A stretch of 64,000 bases of DNA from assembly GCF_000379445.1 (NCBI RefSeq), contig NZ_KB902273.1:62001-126000 (forward strand), written 5' to 3'. This stretch comes from Fangia hongkongensis FSC776 = DSM 21703. Its GTDB lineage: Bacteria > Pseudomonadota > Gammaproteobacteria > Francisellales > Francisellaceae. Below are positions 38,852 through 47,039 of the stretch, piece after piece. The notes beneath the pieces were generated by a model, which made no database searches, was not told where the DNA came from, and was given only the letters and a program-made list of their open reading frames with translations. The stretch's first letter is position 1. Every line of letters begins with the position of its first letter. The translations under genes and the position numbers were made by a program.

Positions 38852-39907
38852 ATGGATTGGGATCTTTTATACGATGTGCCATTAATTCGGCAAGAATCAC
38901 ATTATACTTGTTGGTATGCAGCATTAATGATGGTGAAAGGTGGTTCAACCCCAAGGGAGAACTGGAAAGCACTTAGAAAGTTAGCCTATCAAAAGCAAAG
39001 AGAAGAGGCTGCAAACTCACTGGGTATTCGCCCCAGTTTATCTGACAGAATAAAACTAGGGGAGTTATACTCATCGGCCAATCATCCATATTATTTGCTT
39101 CATTGGATACCTTGGGGTGTACAAAAAGTTACGGGAAAAGCACTCAGTGCAAGAGTTGGTTATACAAAAGATCAACGCGTTGGTTTTGATACAGGGAATG
39201 GCTTTGATTTAAGAGAACTTCGTTTGAAGTTTGGCATGGCACCATTAAAGATTCCAAACCTTAAAGTATTGGCAAAAAAATACATGAGATCTGCTAATGA
39301 TTTGCGCGAGCAGCGTATTACTCTCAAGGATCATACTGATTATGCTGAGATTATTTTATCACATGCCTATCAGTTAATGCGAAAAGCATTAGATAACTAT
39401 GGACCTCTAATGATTAGTGTTGATGCCGGTAGCAGTAGGCATATGATTTGTATTAATGGCGTTGGTAACAATAAACAAGCTCGGGATATTCGTAATAGAA
39501 GGGAAAGAAAAGAAAAGTTGATTTCAAAAGCAGAACCTCAGTTTCCTAGAAGAGTCTATAGACAAAATGAATATATTAACACAGTATCAGAGAGTGGTGT
39601 TATTGAGAGTAGAGAAGCTCAACCTCTAGGTGGCTATTTACAGTTAAATAGTCCTTATTGGCTACATATTATTGACCCTGAGGCAGGGCGATACCAGGAT
39701 GAAGAAGGCGAGTATAGGTATGAACTCACCTCAGACACCTCAAGTATTCAAGCAAAATGTTGTCCTATGCCATTAGATCAACTCTTGACAGACATTAGTT
39801 CAATAGATGATGTGATCATCTTCTCTAATCTATCACCTAATGAGTCTGCATTATCACAAAACCGCCGCATATCTAAGGAACATAACTGCTGTGCTTTATG
39901 GCGATAA
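38852..39907 (+). CDS. Papain-fold cysteine peptidase-like protein (C70/AvrRpt2-like)
   Basis: 351 residues. The start region LIRQESHYTCWYAALMMVKGG carries Gln14 and Cys20 in the oxyanion and nucleophile positions of papain-like enzymes. His197 (GSSRHMICINGVG) and Asp275 (LHIIDPEAGR) complete a plausible triad. The layout matches the papain-like AvrRpt2 (C70) group, known from plant-pathogen effectors and interbacterial toxins. No signal peptide. AGAGGGAC precedes the ATG. The frame ends oddly (NCCALWR) and another frame continues past it, so the C-terminus may be frameshifted. Role as an effector is inference. Confidence 0.75.
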   Translation: MDWDLLYDVPLIRQESHYTCWYAALMMVKGGSTPRENWKALRKLAYQKQREEAANSLGIRPSLSDRIKLGELYSSANHPYYLLHWIPWGVQKVTGKALSARVGYTKDQRVGFDTGNGFDLRELRLKFGMAPLKIPNLKVLAKKYMRSANDLREQRITLKDHTDYAEIILSHAYQLMRKALDNYGPLMISVDAGSSRHMICINGVGNNKQARDIRNRRERKEKLISKAEPQFPRRVYRQNEYINTVSESGVIESREAQPLGGYLQLNSPYWLHIIDPEAGRYQDEEGEYRYELTSDTSSIQAKCCPMPLDQLLTDISSIDDVIIFSNLSPNESALSQNRRISKEHNCCALWR

Positions 39908-40049
39908 TGGAGTATGGAAATATATTGGAATGATAATATATGCTTATTATCCTCCATCAAAAAAAGAATCAGAGCTGATACATACTTTTTTGGATTATTT
40001 TAAAGAAGGCAATACACCTAAGAAGCAAGTTACTGTACATAACTACTGA
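39840..40049 (+). other. Out-of-frame coding-like extension after the C70 gene
   Basis: In the +1 frame relative to the papain-like gene, an open frame covers 39816-40049 and encodes a plausible tail including GDNGVWKYIGMIIYAYYPP and FLDYFKEGNTPKKQV. It has an ATG at 39840 but no good ribosome site, and overlaps the end of the papain-like gene by 68 bp and the convergent LuxR gene by 20 bp. Either the papain-like gene has a frameshift near 39890 or this is a separate small gene. Confidence 0.3.
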
Positions 40050-40815
40050 TAATTCTGGCAAAAACAGATAGCTGGTTTTTATTAATACAGCCCAACTTTT
40101 CACAGAGCTGGGCAATATTCCCCTGAACTGAGCGAAAAGATTTATCTAGGTGAATGGCAATTTCTTTAGCAGTGGCACCGGTGGCGATAAAACGAAGATA
40201 CTCAACATTAAGATCACTTAAATCAAAATCTTTTTTTACTTCCTCTGGTAGCTTTGGCTTATCAATTGCTTTATGGGAGAACTCAGCTGTTTTAAACTGG
40301 AATTCATTTTGGAAAAACACAGAGCTCATAAGTAAGTGGATGCTTTCAGTTAAACGCTCATATACCAGCATCTTTTGCTCTAAAGAAAGTCCGTTAAAAT
40401 AGGCTTTATCAATATCAAATGCAAAGTTATCGGTATATAGATGATAACTTTTTCCAATAAATAGCGTCAAATTTTGGATGTGTTGTTTGATATATCTCTC
40501 ACTAACGCCCTGAGCAGACATACTCTCATAATCAAACACTTCAAATGCTGTGGTTTGAAGTGGTGTCATTAGTTTATCTTGGCGCCATACACCAGCGTGT
40601 AGATAATCTTTTAACTCATTAGAGGATAAATTGGTAATAAACTGAAAAGTTCGCTCATCAATAATTCGTAGCCAAGTAATGCTGGAAATGGTGTCTGTTT
40701 TTAACAGGTTAGCAACGTGACTTAACATAAACTCACTTCGGCGACTGTCCAAAAGTAGTTTATTAAAGTCATTCGCGTTAATATTGCTTATTGATTCAAT
40801 AATGTGTTTATTCAT
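40030..40815 (-). CDS. LuxR-family transcriptional regulator
   Basis: 261 residues. The C-terminal 65 residues are a LuxR-type helix-turn-helix (YLRFIATGATAKEIAIHLDKS, then VQGNIAQLCEKLGCINKNQL). The N-terminal 190 residues are helical, with no recognisable autoinducer or receiver domain. It lies next to the lipid/polyene-like operon and could control it or the papain-like gene (inference). Confidence 0.82.
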   Translation of the reverse strand: MNKHIIESISNINANDFNKLLLDSRRSEFMLSHVANLLKTDTISSITWLRIIDERTFQFITNLSSNELKDYLHAGVWRQDKLMTPLQTTAFEVFDYESMSAQGVSERYIKQHIQNLTLFIGKSYHLYTDNFAFDIDKAYFNGLSLEQKMLVYERLTESIHLLMSSVFFQNEFQFKTAEFSHKAIDKPKLPEEVKKDFDLSDLNVEYLRFIATGATAKEIAIHLDKSFRSVQGNIAQLCEKLGCINKNQLSVFARIISSYVQ

Positions 40816-40866
40816 GCAATCAACCTGTTATTTTGCTTTTGTTTATCTACCTAAATACTAGCAAAC

Positions 40867-41145
40867 TTAGTGTAATTCAAGATGCTCTTTTTTGAGTTTC
40901 GCTATCAAAAAAGCATCATTTTTACTACTTGCCTGTAGAGCAACCCAGCCTAATATATCTTTATCAGGGTCGCCAATATAGTGCCAGTTACCTATTTGTT
41001 TTATTTCGATAAAGTTTACAATGTTATCCTTTGTTAACTCAGATATGATTGTACTACTTTTGCTCATTTTTTGGTAGATTGGCACAGCAAAGCAAAATGA
41101 GAGTGTAAAAAGCAGGCTAAGTATAGACGTTGGCAAAAGCTTCAT
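40867..41145 (-). CDS. Small exported protein with SH3-like motif
   Basis: 92 residues. A signal peptide (about 1-20, LLPTSILSLLFTLSFCFA) is followed by a short domain whose core GNWHYIGDPDKDILGWV resembles a bacterial SH3 repeat (W-x-Y-I-G-D ... GWV). Divergent from the acyltransferase operon and 51 bp upstream of the LuxR gene in the same direction, so they may be one transcript. Function unknown. Confidence 0.6.
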   Translation of the reverse strand: MKLLPTSILSLLFTLSFCFAVPIYQKMSKSSTIISELTKDNIVNFIEIKQIGNWHYIGDPDKDILGWVALQASSKNDAFLIAKLKKEHLELH

Positions 41146-41251
41146 ATATAAAAATACAGTGGTAACTAAAATAATTAACTATGCTTAAACTAACATATTT
41201 GTTAGCGCGTATAAAGGCAAACTAAAGCAATCATATTGGAGTAATCTTTAG

Positions 41252-42052
41252 GTGATAACAAAACTTATGGCAAAACTAAACTATGTATGGCGTGTAGTTG
41301 CAACGGGCGTTTGTTTTATTAGCTTTTTTCTTGGCAGTATTGTTCTGGCATATTTTGTCATGCTGCCTATTTTATGGTGTGTTAAAAAGCTAAAAGATAA
41401 AGAGCACTCACAAAAAACTGCTCAGTGGATGATTTCTGGCGCATTTTCTGTTTTTGTTAAACTGATGCAAATACTGGGCCTTGCCAAATTTGAATTTATT
41501 GGCTTTGAGAAACTGCAACAAGATCAAGGCTGTTTGTTCATTGCAAATCATCCGACCTTGATTGATTATGTTGTAATTACTTCTCGTTTAAGCGCTTGTG
41601 ATAATATTGTTAAATCTGCGATGTGGGAGAGAAAATTCATCAGACATATTATTTCTCAAGCAGGCTACATTCCTAACATTGAGCCGGAGAAAACATTTAA
41701 GTGTATTGAGAGGACTTTAGCCAAGGGAAATAACCTTTTGATGTTTCCAGAGGGGACAAGAAGCACACCTAAATCACCGATCCAAATTAAACGTGGTGCA
41801 GCACAAATTGCCATTCGAACGGGCGCACCAATTCGTTTGATTCATATTGTTTGCAAACCATCGACACTCGCAAAAAATGATAAATGGTATACAATACCCA
41901 CAACAAAACCTGTCTTTTCTGTTATTGTTGGTGATAAATTGATATCAAAAGATATCCTAAATGATACCAAAGAGCTGCCTTCATTGGCGGCCAGAAAGCT
42001 AACGGTAATATTACAAAAACATATAGATAAAGGATATACCCTAAATGAGTGA
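41252..42052 (+). CDS. 1-acyl-glycerol-3-phosphate acyltransferase-like protein
   Basis: 266 residues with an N-terminal membrane helix (about 12-40) and a PlsC acyltransferase domain: catalytic NHPTLIDYV (H-x4-D), FPEGTRS and a substrate loop GYIPNIE. First gene of the eleven-gene lipid/polyene-like operon, so the acceptor may be a special lipid rather than lysophosphatidate. The frame starts GTG at 41252 with GGAG ten bases before it; an ATG at 41267 is the alternative. Its end overlaps the first ACP gene by 8 bp. Confidence 0.85.
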   Translation: MITKLMAKLNYVWRVVATGVCFISFFLGSIVLAYFVMLPILWCVKKLKDKEHSQKTAQWMISGAFSVFVKLMQILGLAKFEFIGFEKLQQDQGCLFIANHPTLIDYVVITSRLSACDNIVKSAMWERKFIRHIISQAGYIPNIEPEKTFKCIERTLAKGNNLLMFPEGTRSTPKSPIQIKRGAAQIAIRTGAPIRLIHIVCKPSTLAKNDKWYTIPTTKPVFSVIVGDKLISKDILNDTKELPSLAARKLTVILQKHIDKGYTLNE

Positions 42053-42308
42053 TCTTGAGTTAAAACTAAAAGCTTTAGTAATTGATACATTGAACCTTGA
42101 AGAGGTTACAATTGAAGATATTGATTCAGATGAGGTGTTATTTGGTGGAGAGCTTGGGCTTGATTCTATTGATGCTTTAGAGCTTGGTGTGGCAATTAAA
42201 AAACACTTTGATGTAATGCTGGACTCTGATAGTGAGGAGACAAAGGAGCATTTTCGCTCTATTCGAACATTGGCTCAGTTCATTCAATCCCAGCAAGGAG
42301 AACGCTAA
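42045..42308 (+). CDS. Acyl carrier protein 1 of the polyene-like operon
   Basis: 87-residue ACP with the phosphopantetheine serine in GLDSIDALEL. It differs from housekeeping AcpP by an acidic insertion (SDSEETKEHF) and the HFRSIRTLAQF helix typical of secondary-pathway ACPs. Translationally coupled to its neighbours on both sides. In aryl-polyene systems one of two tandem ACPs carries the aryl starter and the other the growing chain. Confidence 0.9.
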   Translation: MSDLELKLKALVIDTLNLEEVTIEDIDSDEVLFGGELGLDSIDALELGVAIKKHFDVMLDSDSEETKEHFRSIRTLAQFIQSQQGER

Positions 42309-42571
42309 TGTCAGAGAATAAACAAAAAATATTGCATAAGCTTCAGGAAATCTTTCAAGAGCTTTTTGAGCTTGACCCAAAGGATGTCACTTTAGATGCA
42401 AGATTATATGAAGATCTGGATTTAGACAGCATTGATGCGGTTGATTTAATTGTACATTTACAGTCTAAAACTAACAAAACCTTTAAGCCTGAGGAGTTTA
42501 AGTCGGTCAGAACTGTTGGGGATATTGTTGATTTTATAGAACGTGAATTAAAGCCAGAAGAAGATGCGTAA
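42308..42571 (+). CDS. Acyl carrier protein 2 of the polyene-like operon
   Basis: 87 residues with the attachment serine in DLDLDSIDAVDLIV. The ATG shares one base with the previous stop (TAATG). Sequence is clearly different from ACP 1 (only the DSIDA core is shared), so the pair is not a recent duplication. Ends inside the start of the COG4648-like gene. Confidence 0.92.
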   Translation: MSENKQKILHKLQEIFQELFELDPKDVTLDARLYEDLDLDSIDAVDLIVHLQSKTNKTFKPEEFKSVRTVGDIVDFIERELKPEEDA

Positions 42572-43136
42572 GCTTATACAACTAGCTGTTTTAGGTGCAC
42601 TTTTCTTATATCCATTTATTATATATTTTGGTTTTCATTTTTTATCGATTCAAAGTTTAAGCCTAATTGTTATCGTACTGTTAGGCTTTCGATTTATGGC
42701 ACTTAGAAATAGCGCGCTCACTACAAAATATACCAAAATAGCCTTTATTGCGCTTATTTTTATCGGAATTATTTGCGCGGGAATTAGCTTTTTTATCAGT
42801 GATGTTTTCTTTATCAAACTCTATCCAATTTTAATGAATATAGGTTTTTTTATCCTGTTTTCATCCTCGTTGTTTACTGCGGAAAATATTATTTTGCGTG
42901 TTGCAAAAAAGACAGCAAAATCTCCATTGCCAAAGGCGGCGGTTGGTTATACAAAAAAAGTTACCATTGTTTGGTGTGTTTTTTTCATCATTAATGCACT
43001 TATTTCATTGGTAACGGCGCTCTTTTTTTCAATAACAATATGGACTATTTATAATGGTTTTATCTCTTATCTTCTGATTGCTATTGTAATGCTAACCGAG
43101 ATTGGTGTCCGCCAACGTGTGAAGAAGGCCAAATAA
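42564..43136 (+). CDS. COG4648-like integral membrane protein
   Basis: 190 residues with about five hydrophobic segments (starts LIQLAVLGALFLYPFIIYFG; IALIFIGIICAGISFFI; SLVTALFFSITIWTIYN). Membrane proteins of this size sit at the same position in aryl-polyene clusters, between the ACPs and the acyl-ACP ligase. Biochemical role unknown. Overlaps ACP 2 by 8 bp and is 2 bp before the ligase gene. Confidence 0.75.
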   Translation: MRKLIQLAVLGALFLYPFIIYFGFHFLSIQSLSLIVIVLLGFRFMALRNSALTTKYTKIAFIALIFIGIICAGISFFISDVFFIKLYPILMNIGFFILFSSSLFTAENIILRVAKKTAKSPLPKAAVGYTKKVTIVWCVFFIINALISLVTALFFSITIWTIYNGFISYLLIAIVMLTEIGVRQRVKKAK

Positions 43137-43138
43137 CA

Positions 43139-44491
43139 ATGGTTGGGAAAATGATAGAAAAAGCTTTTACTTATAATCAGCTGGATAATAAAGCATTATT
43201 TGTTGATAAATCAGCTAAAGCGATTCTAAAAAAAGCGTTTATAGAGCAGATTTCTGATTATGCACAGAAATTAGAGAAACTGAAAGTGCAGAAAATTGCA
43301 CTTTTGAATGAGGATGTGTATCAGTTTTGTGTACTATTTTTTGCAATTTTGTCATGTCAAAAAGAGCTTGTGCTATTGCCAAATAAAACCGAAGGGATAC
43401 TAGAGGAGCTAAGTGATAGTTATGATGTTGTTATCGATGATGATTTTGTGAAAAATCACCTTGAGAAGGATTCGGGTCAAAAAATTGACACATCTAACTT
43501 AGCGGAGAATTTGAAAAAAGTAGCAAGCAGACTCTATATTCATTTATACACATCAGGCTCTACAGGAACCCCTGTCAAGGTGAGTAAAACACTGGAGAAT
43601 CTGTGTAATGAGGCTCAAGCATTGTCACAGAAATTTGGGGTGTGTGAAGACAGCATTAGCTACAGCACTGTATTACATAGCCATATGTATGGCCTGATGT
43701 TCCAGATTATTTGGCCGCTATTGGAAGAAAGGCGCATCTTTAAAGATACCATTACCTATCCAGAGGAGCTTTTAAGCTTACTGGAATCTTCTCAAGCGTC
43801 TATTGTTGTGACATCACCAGCGTTTCTATCACGGTTAGATTATGTGGGCAAAAATACCAAATCATTACAAAATACATTATGCATCTCTGCTGGCAATTTA
43901 TTGGAAGATACGATTGCAGGGCGATTGGAAAGCATGTTTTCACTGTACCCATATGAGGTATTAGGCAGCACAGAAACAGGTGTGGTTGCATGGCGGGTGC
44001 AGCAAAAAGAGTTTATTTGGCAAAGCTTTAAAGGTGTCAGTATTTCACAAACAGATGATAAGGCGCTTTGTGTGCAATCTGATTTCTTTCCTGCTGAAAA
44101 AGAAGTGATGGGCGACAAAATAGCACTGATTGATGCGAAGCATTTTAAACTCTTAGGGAGAGTTGATCGGATTGTTAAAATAGAAGGTCTTCGCTTATCA
44201 TTAAATGAATTTGAAATGAGAATGAATAAGCACCCTTGGATTGCTCAATGCTACGGGCTCGTAATACAAAAAAATCGCCAATATTTAGCATGTGTTATTC
44301 AATTGACAGAACAAGGAGAGAAAGTGCTGACAAAAGAGGGACAGCGCTATTGTAATAACCAACTCAAAAAATATTTGGCAGCATGGTATGATGGCGTTTT
44401 GCAGCCAAAGTCATTTCGATATGTGGAGAATATTACCTATAATTCACAAGGGAAAGTGACTTTACACTGGCTGAAATCACTGTTTGAATAA
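43139..44491 (+). CDS. AMP-binding acyl-ACP/CoA ligase
   Basis: 450 residues, short for the ANL family (about 500-560). The P-loop-like motif LYTSGSTGTPVKV is at about 140-150; VLGSTETGVVAWR follows; the C-terminal hinge region is LGRVDRIVKIEGLRLSLNEFE. In APE systems this enzyme loads an aryl acid (for example 4-hydroxybenzoate) onto an ACP. Substrate here unknown. Confidence 0.87.
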   Translation: MVGKMIEKAFTYNQLDNKALFVDKSAKAILKKAFIEQISDYAQKLEKLKVQKIALLNEDVYQFCVLFFAILSCQKELVLLPNKTEGILEELSDSYDVVIDDDFVKNHLEKDSGQKIDTSNLAENLKKVASRLYIHLYTSGSTGTPVKVSKTLENLCNEAQALSQKFGVCEDSISYSTVLHSHMYGLMFQIIWPLLEERRIFKDTITYPEELLSLLESSQASIVVTSPAFLSRLDYVGKNTKSLQNTLCISAGNLLEDTIAGRLESMFSLYPYEVLGSTETGVVAWRVQQKEFIWQSFKGVSISQTDDKALCVQSDFFPAEKEVMGDKIALIDAKHFKLLGRVDRIVKIEGLRLSLNEFEMRMNKHPWIAQCYGLVIQKNRQYLACVIQLTEQGEKVLTKEGQRYCNNQLKKYLAAWYDGVLQPKSFRYVENITYNSQGKVTLHWLKSLFE

Positions 44492-44542
44492 CAGATATTA
44501 AATCAAAATGATGCCTAATTTTATGATAATGTAGGAGTAGAG

Positions 44543-44890
44543 ATGGATTACCCCAAGACAAAGTTAATTGAAACTTCAAAGCAACAAGCAGAGTTTTCTT
44601 GTCTTTTAAAGCTTTACTTTCCAGAGGACTTATCTGTATTTCAAGGACACTTTGAAGGGGCGCCTATTTTGCCAGGGGTTGCACAGTTAGATTTTGCAAT
44701 TGAATATGCAAGTCAATATCTAGAGGTAGATAAATCCATGATTAATGTGATTAAACAGTTGAAGTTCACACGGATAATTAGACCTAATATAACACTCAGT
44801 TTAGCGCTAATAAAAAAGGACAGCACTTTACACTTTCGCTATTTTGACCATGAAGATAATAACTACTCAATCGGGCGTATTGGCTTATGA
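44543..44890 (+). CDS. Hot-dog 3-hydroxyacyl-ACP dehydratase
   Basis: 115 residues, FabZ-like single hot-dog domain with the catalytic-His signature FQGHFEGAPILPGVAQLDFA and a KQLKFTRIIRP strand. Would dehydrate 3-hydroxyacyl-ACP to the enoyl form, making the conjugated double bonds of a polyene. Starts 51 bp after the ligase, overlaps the glycosyltransferase start by 4 bp. Confidence 0.87.
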   Translation: MDYPKTKLIETSKQQAEFSCLLKLYFPEDLSVFQGHFEGAPILPGVAQLDFAIEYASQYLEVDKSMINVIKQLKFTRIIRPNITLSLALIKKDSTLHFRYFDHEDNNYSIGRIGL

Positions 44891-45645
44891 GTCGCTATTG
44901 TGCGGTTATTCCAAGTTATAATCATGTATCAGCATTGCCACGGGTTTTGGCATACCTTCAAAATCTACAGCTGCCTAGTATTATTATTGATGATGGCAGT
45001 AGCGCTCAGAATAAAGAAACTATAGAAGCGCTACAAAGCAATTTTTCGCTATCAAGACTATATCGCTTTGAGATAAACCAAGGAAAAGGTCAAGCGGTTA
45101 TGTATGGCTTAAAAAAAGCCTATGAACTTGGCTTTTCTCACGCACTTCAAATTGATGCAGATGGTCAGCATACACTTGAGGATATTGAACACTTTCTAGC
45201 AAAAAGCCAATCTGCTCCAGAAGTGCTTTTTTCAGGCTTTCCCAAATATGATAGTACAGCGCCTTTATCTCGTGTTTATGGGCGAAAAATCACTAATTTC
45301 TGGGTGTCTGTTGAAACTTGGAGTACTTGCTTGAAAGAGTCAATGTGCGGATTTCGTATTTATCCTTTGGCAGCTATTTCCACGCTTTTTTCAAAAAGAT
45401 TATCCAAAAGAATGGGGTTTGATATTGATGTGCTGGTTCGTTTATATTGGCAAGGTGTGCCTATTAGTTATATTGAGACAAAAGTGAACTATCCTGTTCA
45501 GAATCATTCCAACTTCAAAATGCTAAGAGATAATCTTGCTATTTCTGGCTTACATACAAAATTATTTTTTTTAATGTTCTATTACATGCCACGTTTGAAA
45601 TGTATTACAAAAGCTAGAGTGAAGCATGGTCAAAAAAACAAATAA
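44887..45645 (+). CDS. Family 2 glycosyltransferase
   Basis: 252 residues with GT-A motifs: AVIPSYNHVSALPRVLAYL, IIDDGSS and the DxD motif in LQIDADGQHTL, then GFDIDVLVRLYWQGV. Lacks membrane helices apart from a short C-terminal hydrophobic patch. In E. coli APE clusters a fused glycosyltransferase-acyltransferase occupies this place; here the two halves are separate genes overlapping by 20 bp. Confidence 0.88.
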   Translation: MSRYCAVIPSYNHVSALPRVLAYLQNLQLPSIIIDDGSSAQNKETIEALQSNFSLSRLYRFEINQGKGQAVMYGLKKAYELGFSHALQIDADGQHTLEDIEHFLAKSQSAPEVLFSGFPKYDSTAPLSRVYGRKITNFWVSVETWSTCLKESMCGFRIYPLAAISTLFSKRLSKRMGFDIDVLVRLYWQGVPISYIETKVNYPVQNHSNFKMLRDNLAISGLHTKLFFLMFYYMPRLKCITKARVKHGQKNK

Positions 45646-46633
45646 ACAATCCAAAGAGGATAAGCAGAATAAGGCCAGTGGGAAAGGCGTAGGGCATTGG
45701 TCAAAAATACCAGAGCGTGGAAGTTATATCGGGCTTAAAATTTGTATTTATTGCTATCGGATATGTGGCTATCGCTTAACCTATGGCTTAATGGCTTTTT
45801 TAATGGTTTATTTCTATCTATTTGCCAAAAATGCGAAAAAAGCATCAAAGGAATATATTGAGGTACTAAAGCATTATCAAAAAAAACAACATCTTCCCAT
45901 AAGCAAGTTGACGGTATTCCAGCACTTTAAAGGCTTTGGCACAAGTTTGATTGATAAGCTTGCCGTATGGTGCGGTGATGTTTCTATTGAAGATATTCAG
46001 TTTCAAAACAAAACTCTTTTGCTTGAACATATCAAAGCAAAAACAGGTGCAGTTATTTTGACTGCACATTTGGGTAATATGGAGATCGTGCGAGCACTAT
46101 CACAGGAAGTAAAAGGCCTCAAGGTCAATGCGCTTGTCTTTAATGATAATGCACAGAAATTTAATGCTTCATTAAAAAAAGTGAATGAGAATGTTGATAT
46201 CAACTTAATTACGGTTCGGGATATTACCCCAGCATTTGCAATTACATTAAAAGATAAAGTTGATCAGGGTGAGTTTGTTGTCATCGCGGCTGATCGCACC
46301 TCAATTCACAATCCTGAGCGCAGCATAGAGGCAAGGTTTTTAGATGAAAAAGTGACGCTTCCTCAGGGTGCATTTGTTTTGGCATCTGTCTTAAAAGTAC
46401 CTGTTTATACGATGCTATGTTTACGTGAAAAGACTAAAAACTATCAGGTGGTTTTGGAGCGTTTTGCTGAAAGAATAGATTTGCCTAGAGACAAAAGAGA
46501 TATCGCACTTAGCAATTATGCACAGCATTATTGTGACTTTCTGGCGCCATATACTCTAAAATACCCTGAACAGTGGTTTAATTTTTTTGCATTTTGGAAA
46601 AAAAAGGATCTTACCGAGAATGAAACAAGTTGA
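45626..46633 (+). CDS. LpxL/HtrB-like acyltransferase
   Basis: 335 residues. A basic, Lys-rich N-terminus (about 1-25) is followed by a hydrophobic segment (about 48-72) and the lysophospholipid acyltransferase core with LTAHLGNMEI (H-x4-E) and VIAADRTSIHNPERS. Related to the lauroyl/myristoyl transferases of lipid A and to the acyltransferase half of APE clusters. Probably attaches the chain to a lipid anchor. Overlaps both neighbours. Confidence 0.85.
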   Translation: MVKKTNKQSKEDKQNKASGKGVGHWSKIPERGSYIGLKICIYCYRICGYRLTYGLMAFLMVYFYLFAKNAKKASKEYIEVLKHYQKKQHLPISKLTVFQHFKGFGTSLIDKLAVWCGDVSIEDIQFQNKTLLLEHIKAKTGAVILTAHLGNMEIVRALSQEVKGLKVNALVFNDNAQKFNASLKKVNENVDINLITVRDITPAFAITLKDKVDQGEFVVIAADRTSIHNPERSIEARFLDEKVTLPQGAFVLASVLKVPVYTMLCLREKTKNYQVVLERFAERIDLPRDKRDIALSNYAQHYCDFLAPYTLKYPEQWFNFFAFWKKKDLTENETS

Positions 46634-47039
46634 GCATACAACACAGATAAAAATTCCATTTTTTGACGTAGATCGTTTAGATATTGTCTGGCATGGGCAT
46701 TATGTTAAATACTTTGAAATAGCACGCTGTGCACTATTAGATAAGCTTGGATATAACTATAATACGATGAAAGAAACAGGCTATGCTTGGCCTGTGGTTG
46801 AGCTTAAAGTGAAGTTTGTTCGCCCTGCTATTTTTGGTCAGCTGGTTAATGTTCAAGCGATATTGGTTGAGTATGAAAATCGATTAAAAATAAACTACCT
46901 TATATCAGATCACAAAAGCGCAGAAAAGCTCACTCAAGGTTCAACAACGCAATTAGCGATAGATATTGAAACCAACGAGCTTCAATTTGTCTCACCCCAG
47001 TTATTACAACAAAAGGTTCAGGATTATCCACATGCATAA
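46620..47039 (+). CDS. 4HBT-family acyl thioesterase
   Basis: 139 residues of the YbgC/4-hydroxybenzoyl-CoA thioesterase type: KIPFFDVDRLDIVWHGHYVKYFE holds the catalytic Asp region, followed by VELKVKFVRPAIFGQLV. A longer frame opens at 46587, but the ATG at 46620, overlapping the acyltransferase stop by 14 bp, gives the family N-terminus. May release or correct ACP-bound intermediates. Confidence 0.87.
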   Translation: MKQVEHTTQIKIPFFDVDRLDIVWHGHYVKYFEIARCALLDKLGYNYNTMKETGYAWPVVELKVKFVRPAIFGQLVNVQAILVEYENRLKINYLISDHKSAEKLTQGSTTQLAIDIETNELQFVSPQLLQQKVQDYPHA

